Of a stretch of 64,000 nucleotides of DNA, positions 1 through 12,820 are shown in pieces (positions within the stretch are counted from its first letter, which is position 1; every line of letters starts with the position of its first letter). Origin of the DNA: Endomychus coccineus. Taxonomy: Eukaryota > Arthropoda > Insecta > Coleoptera > Endomychidae. Both the position numbers and the translations under genes were made by a program. The stretch covers positions 21,928,297-21,992,296 of the forward strand of contig OY294068.1 of NCBI GenBank assembly GCA_958510875.1. Direction: 5' to 3'. A model generated the notes under the pieces. That model made no database searches, was not told the DNA's origin, and was given only the letters and a program-made list of their open reading frames with translations.

Positions 1-826
1 ACTGTACAATCCTTTCAAGTCTTATATAAGCTGCACTGATTATTGCTTATTTGATGAAAATTACACTTGAACACACATTTCTATTGTATTGAGAATTCGA
101 TAAAAAAAAATTATTAATTATTTTCACAATTTAGCTTGGACAACAATATATAACGCCTATAGCTCAAGTCTCGTCAATTTTTATGTCAAATACTTATCTC
201 AATATCCTATTTTTATTAAAAGCCACAAGCAGCATCACCTGCAAAAATTAAGTTCTTATTACATTTTATACAATTCTGGAATCTTGTAAATTAATTAAAA
301 TTAAATAAAACACAGATTTACACTTCAATAACAGGCGCGTCGTATTTGCATCTAATCCTTATCTCACCTTGTTTGCCGAATGAGATGTACAACCCTCAGA
401 TTGTTGTCAAATCGAAAAAGATGTTAGTCAGCAGCAGTTTAAGATATAAAAAAGATTAGAGATGAGCTCGCGGGATGATTTAATTGTTGTTAGTATTCAT
501 TACAAATTTCTATGTGAAGGTAAAAAAATATATTGAAACTATAAAACTGTCAACTGCTGATCTCTGGTGACCGTAGTTGTTCTCTGATTAAAACTGGTGA
601 GGACCATTTTCTCACTTCTGCTTGAACTGTCGAGCTCGTGCTAAAGAGGTGCGGGAGAGATCTGCCTTCGTCTCACTCAGCTGATTTCAAAGAGAACGCT
701 ACAGATAACTGAATAGAGCGAGTTAAACTGAGGGATAGAGCAAATAGAACATGCCTAACATTATATTAACAATTTGAATAGTTGATCAACTGTTAATAAA
801 TAATTATTAAAGTTTAAATATGTGTT

Positions 827-3800
827 TTATTTAGGTTTTACTGCATGTTGTGTGTCATTCTCATTTCTTAACGAACACTTACTTGGGAGAGTGACTGGTG
901 CAGTTATTCTACATGTATTGTATGATCCACAATGTATACACTTGAATCCAATTAAATGGAACTTCACTGAACCTTTCTGAAATAATGAAAGAGACACTCT
1001 AATGAATTATAAACAATATTTCAAAGTACCATAACTCTATTTGCCAATAAAATGAATAAAAGTAATCAATATCTCAATACAAGACATCTTCCCACCTCTA
1101 GCCCAGGCATTTAAGGAATTTTTGTCTATTCTTATGTATTTTGACACGCTCAACACGATGGTGTAGTTCAAATTTGGATTAACCCTGTGCTCGAAAAACT
1201 ATAGCGACTTTTTGGACCCAAAAATGTCGTTTTTTCGATTTATTGCGTTTTGAGACAAAACTATGAGTTGTATGGAGAAATGTTTAAACAAAAGTTGTTG
1301 GAAAAATTAATACGCGATTTTTGGCTATGGTCCGAAGTCGATTCGAGGTCGTGGGTCCAAGATAGATAGGCCCATTTAGTGTGTTTTTTAGTACTTTGAA
1401 AAATGGAGTATATGTCAGAGTTTTGGTTATTTTCATACTCTGTTTCGGTGGAAAGATAGTATTTTTATTTCTCTTCTTTCGGTTTCTGGCATTTTGATCT
1501 ACCTCATTTTTTGGTGCTAAAATCGTAAAATCGGCCATTTTGAAAAATCCTTATTTTACCAATTTCAGACGAAATACTTACGTTATCGATCTAAAACCGA
1601 ATTGATTCGGAAGATTTTATTATTCTGCACCTGATATCCAAAATTCAAATTTTTTGAGGTTAGACATTTTTCACGAAAACCAAATTCTACGTTCTTTTAG
1701 AGGTTTTTATAGAAAGTATTTTAAGTTCAATCAGATCGATTTGGTTGAGTAGAAATGAAGCTATTCTAATAAATGTGTTTGGGCATCTGGGGCGCCCAAT
1801 TTTGGGCCTATCGACAAAAATCTAGGAGCAAATTACAGAGAAATACATCCGCTATTTAGGTTTCAAACAGCGTACGGAGAATCATTCACAATTCCAAGTT
1901 ATAACGAATTTCATCATTAAAAACTAGCGCAGAATTTCATTTAGCGGCAATAAGCGAGGGTCGGTATAATAGATTCCGCGCGCGAAACTATACTTTTTTA
2001 AATGTTTTAAAATTCTGAATGCTTATAATCGTTTTGTGTGAATGTGCGAGTGTATGTAGACGTGTGAACGTGTATATGTGACCGTGACATGATGTCATTA
2101 TAGGGTGTTACATAACAAATTTCTATATTTAAACAAAAAAACTAAGTTTAATAATCTTAGGGCCCACGACCTCGAATCGACTTCGGACCAGAGCCAAAAA
2201 TTGCGTATCAATTTTTCCAACAACATTTGCTCAAACATTTTTTTATATAACCCATAGTTTTGTCTCAAAACGCAAAAAATCGATAAATGGCCATTTTTGG
2301 GTCTAAAAAATGGCCATAGTTTTTCGAGCACATGGTTAATCCCAATTTAAACTACACCATCGTGTTCAGCGTGTCAAAATACATAAGAATAGACCTTGCG
2401 GAAATTCGGACAAAAAATGTCCTCAAATGCACGGACTACTCAGGTAGGTAGCAAATGTACAAATTTGAGATTTTTCAACAACATGAAAAGAAAGCTTGAA
2501 TGGCTATGTAAAACCAGGAACAAAAATTCTTCTGTAAATTGGAGTTATCCTTCATATAACACATTCGACATTTTGTCACGGTATAATGATCTCATATAGT
2601 AGGTACATACCGGGATATCAAAAATTATCTTGGTCAAGGGTGGTTGTGGAATCTAAAACGTGTGTCTTACTTTACGTTTGAAATAATTATGTCATAATTA
2701 ATTTGAAGTTTCTAAAAGTGCGAAATATTGCAATTTTATACGAATATTGTAACAGTCAGAAGTCTTTAGCGCTTTGGACTCCTGGATTTTCACGTGGCCT
2801 ATCGAAATTAGAAGGTTCGAATTATCTAAAAACATAATTGCATGAACGCCAGACGTCCTATCTAATTAGCTACGAACGAAATCATTTTGACATATGCCTC
2901 GAGGAGCTCGCTGCGCGTAAGTTAGAGTTTATACATTTTACCTCGGTCTTGTTAATTTGGGGCCGTTTCTTGACCCGTGCGACCGGCGCCAGTTGTAATA
3001 AAGTGTTTTTGGCTATGAGCCGCTAGCTTTTACCCGCTTAGTGTATATTTTAGTCGCGAGAAAATTCCCTTTGGTACGTCGCACGTTAGACGCGCGTAGC
3101 TGAGATCTGAGAATAGCTCAAACTGTTTTAATTAAATTTTCCTATTTAATGGACATTTATCGAAAAAAGAATAGCCGTCGGGCACGGTCCGATATTAAAT
3201 GTAGCTACATGGAGCGAAAACGGCACGCGAAAAGTCGTCGTAAAGCCGTATTAGGTAGAACCAGTTTGCACTTTTCTAACTCGCGTGCTACGGGCTTCTC
3301 ACGTGAACGTCATTCGATTTACGGAAAATTAACTATTTCATAACAGTTTTTGACCCGGATTGTGGCTATCACGACCTCTGAAAAAGTTCAAAGTTCACAT
3401 AATTATTTCATAATTTGTTTTACAACTGAAATGAATAGGTTATTGATGATGTCAGTGTGACAGTGACATAATTATTTCAAACGTAAAGTAAGACACACGT
3501 TTTAGATTCCACAACCACCCGTGACCAAGATAATTTTTGATATCCCGGTACATTTATAAAATTTTTTGCAGATTCGCAAAATTTTCACTTTTACTACTTT
3601 CCCTGAGATGGGATGTTATTTAATACATACAATTTCTGTAAATAGTAAAACTTTTCTTGAAAGGAATATATGATTCATTTGTTTGTTGTTTGGTTGTAAT
3701 GAAACTTCTGTCTCACCTTATGACAATCCTTGCACAGAATTGAGACGATATAATTACTGTATTCAGTTGGCATGGGTGTATGATCAATTTCGTCATCAAG

Positions 3801-5389
3801 GAATTTCCATAACTGTGTCATATCCATCAGAGAAGTTTGGCAAATTGGACAAGCGTAATGACCAGCTTTCAAAAGTTGTTCGAAGCATGTTCGGTGTAAC
3901 AAGTGACCACACATGGGGATATGACTAGGAATTCGTGATGTATGTATGTCTTCGAGACATACAGGACAATTCCCTCGTGACACATTTTCTACACACTAGA
4001 ATAACAGGCAAATAAAAAAATGCACATTTGCACATATAAGTACAACTTTACCTTATGACCGTTTTGCAATTGCAGTGGTAAACAAATATTACACTTTTCA
4101 CAGTGAAAAAATCTATCGGAACCTCCAATTCTGCATATTCCACATCCCGAACAATGAAATTGATTTTTTTCTTCATCATCAAACAGATTGCATTCCAAGC
4201 AAGTATACTGGAATTAAAAATTGATAATATACATCTTTGATGCACCTGCAAAATCAGTTTTGTTTGTTGAGGTACATTTCACAGGAGAGCCAAAAAACAG
4301 ACCCAGGAAGTGCACCCTGCACCTATTCTACTCATAAATGGTTTTGTTTACAAGAAGTTTATTACAATATACGAATAATTTTACAGAATGTAGCCCTAAC
4401 TATTCTGCACCATAAAGGGCACAACTGGTTTTTGCTCAAAAGTCCACATAGCTGATTTTTTCAGGCAGAGTGATGACATACAACATATATGTTAAAAAAT
4501 ACTTTCACCATAATAATCATTTATTATCATTAACAAATGAAGGATAAACAATAATATTAATCCTGGATAATGAAAATAAGAAAGATTTATAGATATTGCA
4601 TGTGTAACAAAAAATCTAATGTACTTACTTTTCCAAATCTTATTCCGCAGTTTTGACATTCTGCTTGCACAGGTTGTCTGGTCTCACAAAGGGTACAAAC
4701 TAACTCTGTAACCTCCTTCCTGTTTACAGTGTGATCTTCTTTTTCATCATGGCAAAATCGACAAGTGTAAATCTTATTGCAGCATGGTGTCTAGAAAAAT
4801 TAATTACCTCATACTTACAACTTACACGAAGCAAATAATCTATTAAATGGATCTAACTTAATGAAAGATACATTTCAATTCATACACTAATATTTTAGCA
4901 ATATGTAATTACTAAACATCAAGTTCGTAAATAAGCTAACTAGTATCAGAAAATTAGTTCAAAAACAACACTTGAAGAGAGAGAAACCTCTAACTCGAAA
5001 ACAAATTTGATTGAAGCATAAATAGCATCCTATATACCAAAATCCCAGGAGAAAACTTTCCCTAATTCTAATATTTCAACGTGCGTTTGAAGTTGTCCTT
5101 TGTAAAGATAGTATCAGGTGTAAAAATAGATATTTTTTGAGGGTTACTACCAATTAAAAGATAAATTCTTATAGTTATACAGTATCTAGGTCAAGTTGAA
5201 TTAGACAAAATGTATTCATTCCTCGGTCGCTTTATTTTACTTTCATTCTTCAATGCAAGATAGGAAAATATAAGGATGACTTACCACAAATTTCGACTTT
5301 CTCTTGTAATGTGCGCAACCTATAGGTTTTGTAAGGTCTATTGGAGGTCCCTCAGCTTCGGGAGTACTCACACATTCCATTACTTCCAT
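827..5389 (-). CDS. RCHY1: RING finger and CHY zinc finger E3 ubiquitin ligase (RCHY1/Pirh2 type)
   Basis: Five coding exons on the minus strand: 5389-5285, 4790-4629, 4207-4052, 3995-3717 and 976-827, all phase 0 with GT/AG borders, giving 283 residues (human RCHY1 is 261). The start is the ATG at 5389. Seen: a CHY zinc finger (about residues 14-85), a CTCHY finger (about 90-141, with GCGICRIGG), a RING-H2 (about 151-193: NCPVCLEDIHTSR, CGHLLHRTC, CPIC), and a C-terminal zinc ribbon (CKDC in exon 4, then FKCIHCGSYNTC in exon 5). The family ubiquitinates p53 and other substrates with E2 enzymes in nucleus and cytosol; that role is from the family, not from this sequence. Reading on past the exon 4 donor gives a false end at 3675; the true last exon (KGSVKFHLIG start) restores the ribbon. 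The stop at 827-829 overlaps an AATAAA-like signal. The long last intron holds two inverted-repeat elements. Confidence 0.93.
1124..2394. mobile_element. Foldback element (about 240 bp inverted arms) in RCHY1 last intron
   Basis: The sequence from 1124 to about 1363 returns in reverse complement at about 2158-2394: GTCTATTCTTATGTATTTTG at the left end matches the right end. The arms are diverged but align over nearly their whole length. The middle holds no transposase, and short open frames in it are chance. No convincing target-site duplication was seen. It is probably a non-autonomous DNA transposon. Confidence 0.75.
2610..3548. mobile_element. CCGGGATATC-ended TIR element, copy 1 (TA duplication)
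   Basis: Starts CCGGGATATCAAAAATTATC and ends with its reverse complement; the inverted ends run for roughly 90-100 bp. TA dinucleotides flank both ends (2608-2609, 3549-3550), as in Tc1/mariner-type insertions. A shorter copy with the same ends lies at 17430-17828. The 939 bp interior has short open frames but nothing recognisable. It sits in the RCHY1 last intron. Confidence 0.8.
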
Positions 5390-5769
5390 TAATATTTGTT
5401 TCGCAGAGAAGGTACAACTACCTACTTAAATCTTAAATTTATTGAATTGAGTATTAATTGAAATAGATTGTTGGTGATTTTCCAAGACCACTGTCACCAC
5501 AGAACATGTATAAAGACTGTGGCTGTGTGACTGACAGTAACTCGTACGAGTCCGAGTCTTATCGTTAATCGTGAGTCGTGAGCTGTCGTTCAGAGTGCAA
5601 TTTTTTGCTCTTTTTATATCTTCTCATCGCCAGTGCTGTAATTTTATTAAATGATCTACGAACATTATAGGTTTTCGTCTCGTCTAGCCAAAATATACAA
5701 ATAAGGAACGTATACTTTCATCAGTCTGAGGGTATACTCTTATAGTAAAAATAATGGGGATACTCGACC

Positions 5770-6015
5770 GCTATCTTAGTCAAGTTCCAGTCATTAGAAC
5801 GATGTCATAACGACTCACTTGTTGACGTGCGTTTCGAAACTTCTTTTTTCGCCAAATTTTGTTAAGATGTTAAAAACGCCCCACAAACAAGATTCATAAG
5901 CTTGCAAGCAAAAATATCCGCAAAGTCTTAAAACTCTTTTGGTTTTTAACATTCGATTCGATATAATTTGCTGAAAAAAGAATTTTTCAAACTCAAGTAA
6001 ACGCGTCACTATGAT
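5770..6015. repeat. Dispersed repeat, copy related to 18.48-18.70 kb
   Basis: Shares CTCGACCGC, a diverged 'cagtca...atgtcat' stretch and TTTCGCCAAAT with the copy near 18481-18700, in the same order. The 18.5 kb copy is itself partly palindromic around TTCGCCAAA. No coding capacity was seen. Confidence 0.5.
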
Positions 6016-6827
6016 GATATTTCTCCTTCTAGAACCTTAATAACTATAATAATTATATGTGTCTTGGGTTACGGTCTGAGCCAAATTCATATAGTATATT
6101 AGAAAATAATGTCCTCCGCTCTGAGCGCTGCGTCATATATTATGTAAATGACGCCACTTAAGCAGGAATGATTACGAATGCGATTTATAAACTATAGTGA
6201 ATAACTAGATTTATTTTAGAAGTGTGATATGTTAATAAGATTATGTATCGTCTTGATCTATTACCCAATAAATAGATTGCATATCGCTGCATGCGATAAA
6301 TACGATACATTATAATTAAGACACAAATTCACACTTAACAATGGTTTTATTACATGTTACTATTTATTTACATATTGATCATAATAAACGGTGCCGGCGA
6401 ATTGAATTGTTTATGAAACAATAAAGTAGATTTTCTTTTTTGCTGGGATCATGAAGGTATAATACATCCATGGGTGAATGCAGCTTTGGTTACTGAAGGT
6501 TTCTCAATAAAATTCATAGAAGTAAATAATTGCCTTTTATCATTACTTGGAAACCCAGATATAGATATAGTCCAGTCAAATTAGGCAAATTGAAACAAGT
6601 CGAGTCGCAGGTTTTTTTTTCCATAAAAGTGTAGTTTTAGGTGTCAGCAAAAATAAATACCACCAACGAGGGGCTTCAAGTATACAAACTGACTCACTTT
6701 TTTTCCGGGCTACGCCCCGCTATTATACAGTTTATTTTATGTGCAACGCCTGTGTAAGGGTTTAGTCGGATAGTGCGAGGTAACCTTTATGTGAGGTGTA
6801 TGGGCACCTTCAGGTTGTCACTGTGAC

Positions 6828-7095
6828 AGACGTCACTTTGGCAGTTGTAGGTTATATAGAGATAAGTAGGCGTTCATAGAAAAATTTACTATTGTCACGT
6901 TTCACAAGCTATTCTATGGTCACGATCGTATGTCACTTTGACATTTATAGGTTGTATAGATAGAGAGTAGTAGGTATTCATAAAAAAGTATAAAATTAGA
7001 ATGGTGTCACATCTTAGTCGAAGGTGTAGTTCTAGAGTACTCTCTTGAATTTGTGACGTACGTCACTTTGCCAATTGTATGTTGTATGTTATATA
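6828..7095. repeat. Decayed tandem repeat, about 110 bp period, three units
   Basis: Three units each begin near a GTCACTTTG core (about 6832, 6938, 7054), followed by variants of GTAGGTTATATAGA or GTATGTTGTATG. Divergence is high. Confidence 0.5.
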
Positions 7096-7471
7096 ATTCA
7101 ATTATTGAAGATTCAAGTATTGCAAAAGAATATGCTCATAAAATATAGTCGCTCTACAACTATTTGGCTCCTTAAATACTATACAACAAATTAAAATATT
7201 GCAACTCTACTTTTTCAAAACTAAAATGTCTTTGAATCCTTGATCTTCGTACAAAAGAAAATACAAATTTATTTAGTTCATAGACTGAGGCACTCGTATC
7301 AACTTGTTCAAAAATCATTAGCACTTTAAGAAAGAATCTACTTATACTTAATACCAACACTTGAACTGTGTACTACTTACTTACCAATGTTAATCGAGTA
7401 TTATTTTCATTAATTATTTCAATGATATAAATAAGAAATAATCAACCTTACTTACCTTACCCAGTAAAAGA

Positions 7472-7547
7472 ACTGTTAAAGTACAGAGGACCTTTCAACT
7501 CTGATGATGCCTGCTTTTAGTCGAAAGGTCCTCAGTACTTTAATAGT
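7472..7547 (+). repeat. Hairpin, 25 bp stem (CTGATGATG motif family)
   Basis: Positions 7472-7496 pair with 7523-7547 (GAAAGGTCCTCAGTACTTTA on the right side) with two mismatches, around a loop that begins AACTCTGATGATGCC. The downstream stretch CAGTACTTTAATAG...GATAAGGGTG recurs near 41.34 kb and, inverted, near 43.1-43.2 kb, so this is a dispersed repeat end rather than a local accident. Confidence 0.6.
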
Positions 7548-9850
7548 ATTTTTAGCGGATAAGGGTGTTTATTTCTTATTTTGAAAGAAAATTGAATTCT
7601 GAACAAATGTGAACAAGTTCTCACCGGGAAATGCATAATTTTTGTGTCCATGCGTTGGTGGCATATGTTTGCTGATAACAAAAACATACTTTTTTGAGGA
7701 AAATGCCCAGCGACTCGACTTGTCTTTATTTTGGCCATTTTTGTCTAATTTGACTGGACTATATTGTGGGTAGAAGATGGGGCAAGCTCTTTTGCCGACA
7801 TTGGGGAAGCCACCCCCCCCCCCCAAAACGCTTACATGAATATCCCATCGAATATAGACCATTTTTAACGGGACTTTAAATATGACATTTTTTTGTTGTT
7901 GAATCATTAAGGGTTAAATATATTATGGATATACCAATATGTTCCTTAAGGTCCAAAGAGTTGCTGAATTTTTTTGTTTTATTTTTGGGTTGATTCTTCT
8001 CTTGAGCATACAAAGTTTGTCAAAATTGTTATCAAGCACGGCAGTAATATTTTCTTCACGAAATTAATTTATTTAAATCTAATAAGCTTAGAATGAAGTT
8101 GTGATATCAACGTAAATATCTATAATTTTTTACATTTGAATTATTGTGTTAAATAGAATGGAATTCTTGCATTATGTGTTTGTGCTCGACTTTTATACTT
8201 GCAACATGGCAGGAAGGATGTTTTTTTTGTGTTAAAACCACTTATTACTCTTGTGTTGGCACAAATTCTTGGAAAATAATAACCACTCTACACGTAAATA
8301 ATTCGTGAAAATCAGGAGACTTTTATTCACGTGATTGCATTATGAAACATTGAATTTTTTGCTCTTAGTAATAATAATAAAGATTCTTGACCCAGTAAAA
8401 ATTTTTATATAATTTGCTCTTAGATTGTTTTTGATTTTGATCTCTCATTTATTCTTTCGTTTTCATATCTTCACTGGTATAACAAAATATGTTATTTATT
8501 CTTATTATTTTATTAGGTATATCTTAGCATAATATAGCGATAGGTACATAAATAACTACTATGTAGACGTATGTATAGTGAATGACAATAGTGAACATTC
8601 TGGATTTACTTATGTATTAATTATTAATTGATCCAAAAACAGATAGTTTACTTTAAAAAAAAACCGTATTGTTTATCGGAAGTGTAAAATAGAAGCGCGA
8701 TGCAACATCCATCTCGTTACCCACAGCTTCGGCACGCATAAGAAGTGGGTATATGGTGCTCTTTTGCTTGCATGCTGGAGGTTCTATTTTCTATTTTTCA
8801 TGTCATGTCAGGGTGAAATCTGCGTTTAGGGGAGAGCGGTGGCACCCTAAGTTGGCCAAGGGTAGGGAAGGGAATATCATAGTGAGCCTACGAGATGACA
8901 CGAAACTGGTAATCAAGTTAGAAAGAGATGTAGTGTTGCGAAGAATGTTGTGTTGATCCAGAACCGCTATTTTGAATAATTCGAACTACCTCTTAGATTG
9001 GCGATGTTGTTTTGAATTGAAACAGGTGAGTACACGTTAAATTACATACCGTAGGTTTATAGTTTTCGTAACGGTCGATTAAAAACACCGCCGGCTTTGC
9101 AAATAGATGTGTCAAGTCATAACAGGCGTGTCCTTGATGTGTATAGTAGATACGAATCTTGACCTGACTCAACAAATTTGTCGTAGATCACCACGGAAGT
9201 ACAAACTGTTAATTTATAAATCATATACCTACATCTTTCATTTAGCCTTATTTAATTGCATTTCTATTCTTATGAGGATGTCCTTTTTAGTAACCAAATG
9301 AATCAGTAAACTATAATTCATGAGGTTATCACATTAATCAATACTGTTTACTACCTGAGTTAATTTGAAAGTACCATTACAATCATGTTTACGTTCTTCA
9401 TTTCATGTTATTCCTGTGTATAATAATTTGTTAATTATCCATAAGATAAATTAGTAAATATGGTAATGTTACTAAAATCGGAAACATTAAAAGTTAGGGC
9501 TAAGTTTGTATCATTACAATTAGGTAGGTAGCTATAAGATGTAATATTTATCTATCTGTACATTATAATACTTGTCGATACTTGTTAATTGTCTCACATT
9601 TACCTAAGTACATAAAATACTAGGAATATAATCGCTTTATGTCTTAATTTTATGTTTATGAATAACAATAGGTATATCTTCTTATAGACATACATAAACA
9701 TCCCATTATTAATTAAGTAACTATAATAATTCCTTTCGCCCACACATTGCGTCACGTAGACACATTTTTAAATTTACCTAAATCCATATTACATTATTAG
9801 CAAATTTTAAAACGGAATAACAAGTTAAGAACATAAATATGCAGTGTGAA

Positions 9851-10262
9851 TTTGAAATTACCATTTTCCAGCTTTGTTAACAAACAAACCGTGGTGTTGA
9901 TTTGAAGTAATAATCTCGTAACAAGTTAATAGGAATATTACTTTTTTCGTAATAAGTATGGAGTTTTCGTTTTTTTGAGAATGTTGTTGTAGCATATGAG
10001 CTGAATGAAATGGAAATGATTTTGAAATTTTGGAATCATTATTCTATTGTACTGTCTTACTCTTTAGATTTCAAATTATCATTTTCCAGCTTTGTTAACA
10101 AACAAACCGTGGTATTGATTTGAAGTGATAATCTCGTAACAAGTTAATAGGGATATTAATTTTTTCGTAATAAGTATGGTAACATTATGATAGGAATGAA
10201 TTGGAAATGACTTTGAAATTTTGGAATCATTATTCTATTGTACTTTGGCTTTCGTATTCTTT
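9851..10262 (+). repeat. Tandem duplication, about 200 bp unit, two copies
   Basis: 9851-10068 and 10069-10262 are close copies: both contain CCAGCTTTGTTAACAAACAA, AATCTCGTAACAAGTTAATA and TTGGAATCATTATTCTATTG in the same order, with small indels. No coding potential. Confidence 0.8.
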
Positions 10263-11199
10263 AGAACTCATCACCACATACTATAGCGTTGTACAAAAAT
10301 TTTAATAATTCAGTTATCATTAAATTTCATTACCCAGCTTTACTGATATTGAATTCCAATAATAGGAATGTGAAATGTCGAATGAACATGCAACGTCTAC
10401 ATTGAGAAGCAAACTGAAAATGTGTACCTAATACTTGAATAGGAATACATTTTTGTTATCCGAATTTAATTCTCACTGCTTGAAGAATCTTTTTTTTAAC
10501 CTACATCAGAAGTCTAGTTTTACACTCGCAATATAATAACTTGCCGTTTCGAAAATGTCCAACCGTTGGTAATAATTAAATTGCTTAATAATTTAACACT
10601 TACCTAACAAGATGTTTTTTTTTAATATTGGTATCTCACTTTAGAATAAAGGTTAGAATAATCTAATTTTTGTCCCTTTGCTAAGTTTTATTTAATTTCT
10701 ATCTTATAACAAATATTCAAGAACTTCCAATGCAAAGGTTGTATATTTGGAATATCTAACAATTTGATGAGATAAGTTTGCTGTATTATTTTTCAAAAAT
10801 TGAAATCAAATATAAAACTTAACATTTCTTATTTCAAAATAAGAACAAATTCTTCAGCTTTATGATTACAGTAATCAAAGTTCTTAAATACCCAATTAGA
10901 TTTACGTGCAAAAAATGTTGGTACCTATATTTTACATTATTTAATACTGATTTCAATAAAAACTGCATTCAGTCACTTTATTGGGAAATTTTGCATCAGA
11001 ATTACTTCGATATATTTAAAAAAATGATTGAAGTTTCGACACAAAATTTCAACGTTACCTCAGTATTTTTGGTGTATTTCTTGTAAAAAACTGATGTTTT
11101 GAATCAGTAAATTTTTGCTAAAAATAAATAACTGCTTTTACGTAATAGAAAACATTATTTACGACGGGTAGAATTCTACAAATTCAAAATTATCGTTTA

Positions 11200-12665
11200 T
11201 TGCGTGTTTTTGAAGGATGAACATGCCCGGATTGTACTCAATAAATCGGTCGGATTTTTTCTTAGATAAATTGCAACCGCGTAGACCATAATGTAAGAGC
11301 CATATAGATGTGGAAAATTATTGGAGGAAATCTTCAGAATGTACATCGGCGGATAAGATCATAGGACCTCGTCATTGACATCACAGGCTGGGTTGGTGTA
11401 ATAAAGAATATGCAGGGTACAGGAATTGTACCATGTGGTCTTTAGCGACTTGTCCCGATTTTGTTTGTGGGCCTATGATGGACGAAGACGAGTGAGGCGT
11501 TTAGTGGGGAAATGAGTAAATTACAATTACCTGTTAAACACCATATTGCCCTTACACGTGGAGTGATGACCTTTAGTTTTTTTTTCGGGGTAATTTGAAT
11601 GAATCCAGTTATATACCGGTCATTTTAGAACTTCTTGCAGTGAGTTGATTGAATCAATTTTTGAACAAAATAAATTGTAACAACACATTTTTTGGAAGAA
11701 GCTCATGTACAGGGTGGGTAAATTTCTATGTTTTAATAGGGAATCTCGATAAGTATAAGATGTACTAAAAAATTAACCCCCATCCTCGATCTTTTTGTTT
11801 GGGGAAATGTCAATGGAGAAATCAAATATTGGCTATCGTCTTTTGTTTCCGAGTTATTTCAGAAAAATTTCAAGTTATGACATAAAGCTGTATTTTTTTA
11901 TATGGAAGTCATAGTTGGCTTAGACATTATTGAAAAGAGAATTTATTTCTTATTCCAAATATATATCAAGTTGAGTTGATTTTACCATTTTTACTAATCT
12001 TAGAGAAAATTGTATTTATTGAATGATTCTTAAAATTTCTTCACTCTAAATAGTAGGCTTATGTCATTTAGAAAATGTTTCATTAAACAAACAATCTAAC
12101 ATTGCATTGTTACAAAATTTTACGGATCTTAAAATTGTTAATTGTTGATCCTAACCACGATTGTTCATATTTTTCTAATCTAACTTATGAAAATTGAGAA
12201 ACGTTCATCATGTTATACATTCTGAAACTGTAAATAAAATATATTTTAATCTTGACCCAGGAGAAGATAATTTTTTTGGGAAAAGTGACTACGCATTCCA
12301 CTTGTAAAAGTGCCTAAAGAAAGTAGAAAATATTTTTTTCCAATTTATTAAAGAACAGATTATACTTGAAAAATTAAAAATCGAGTTTCCTCAAATAACT
12401 CGAAAACAAAAGGCGGTAACCAATTTTTGATTTCACCATTAACATTTTCCCTAAAAAAGAGATCGTGGATGGGGTTGATTTTTTGGTATCTCTAATACTC
12501 ATCGAGATTGCTTATTAAACATCGAAATTAAGCCTTCCTGTACATGTGCTTCCGTGGCCTGCAGATTGCCCCGATCTCTCACTGATGGAACATGTCTGGG
12601 AATAATTTACAACTGCTGTCATGTCGCCTTGAGGTATCCCATCTCAAGCTTCTTGGATACTAAGT
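11200..12665 (+). pseudogene. Fossil Tc1-like transposase, split by an inserted element
   Basis: Fragments of a Tc1-type transposase are readable on the plus strand. Positions 11453-11510 translate as SRFCLWAYDGRRRVRRLVG. Removing the element at 11708-12542 plus one CATG joins FLEEAH to VLPWPADCPDLS, followed by LMEHVWE; the pattern PDLSP-EHVWD is typical of the family's C-terminal part. Stops and frameshifts occur elsewhere, so it is inactive. The left boundary is uncertain. Confidence 0.7.
11708..12542. mobile_element. TIR element (TACAGGGTGGG end) inserted in Tc1 fossil, CATG duplication
   Basis: Inverted arms of about 170 bp (11708-11879 and about 12369-12542). CATG occurs directly on both sides (11704-11707 and 12543-12546), and excising the element with one CATG restores the transposase frame, which fixes both boundaries. 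The 835 bp contain no transposase, so it is a non-autonomous element. Confidence 0.85.
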
Positions 12666-12747
12666 GGAAGATCGTTCAAAAATAACAATAAAAACAATTA
12701 TTGAAGTAAATTTAAATTTACACCGTCCTATAATGGTTTGTAACAAA

Positions 12748-12820
12748 CGGCGATGTGGTCTAGGGACTAGGACAGTTGGGTCCCACTCAGTAGACTCTGG
12801 TTCGACTCCCAGAAACGGTA
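12748..12820 (+). pseudogene. tRNA-like sequence (A box and B box), probably tRNA relic or SINE head
   Basis: GTGGTCTAGGGACTAGGAC resembles a D-arm/A box, and GGTTCGACTCC at 12799 fits the B-box consensus, with a plausible T-stem CTGG/CCAG around it. The acceptor strands do not pair, and the anticodon stem pairs only through wobbles. If read as a tRNA the anticodon would be CCC (Gly). Most likely a tRNA-derived repeat rather than a working gene. Confidence 0.5.

Larger units (their letters stand above)
5390..11199. other. Intergenic, repeat-derived, no gene recognised
   Basis: No exon chain or protein family was recognised on either strand. Contents listed separately: a dispersed repeat near 5.8 kb, a decayed tandem repeat near 6.8-7.1 kb, a 25 bp-stem hairpin at 7.5 kb and a 0.2 kb tandem duplication at 9.85 kb. 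A C-homopolymer tract (about 13 C) lies near 7814-7826. The first part should contain the RCHY1 promoter, but no element could be defined. Confidence 0.6.

Noticed and set aside
318..406. Possible minus-strand last exon ending in TAA (reads LYISFGKQGEIRIRCKYDAP)
   Set aside because: Open and protein-like, but the acceptor is weak, no upstream exon was found and no family was recognised.
8753..8956. 67-codon plus-strand frame
   Set aside because: Slightly less AT-rich than its surroundings but no recognisable domain, splice context or relative in the window.
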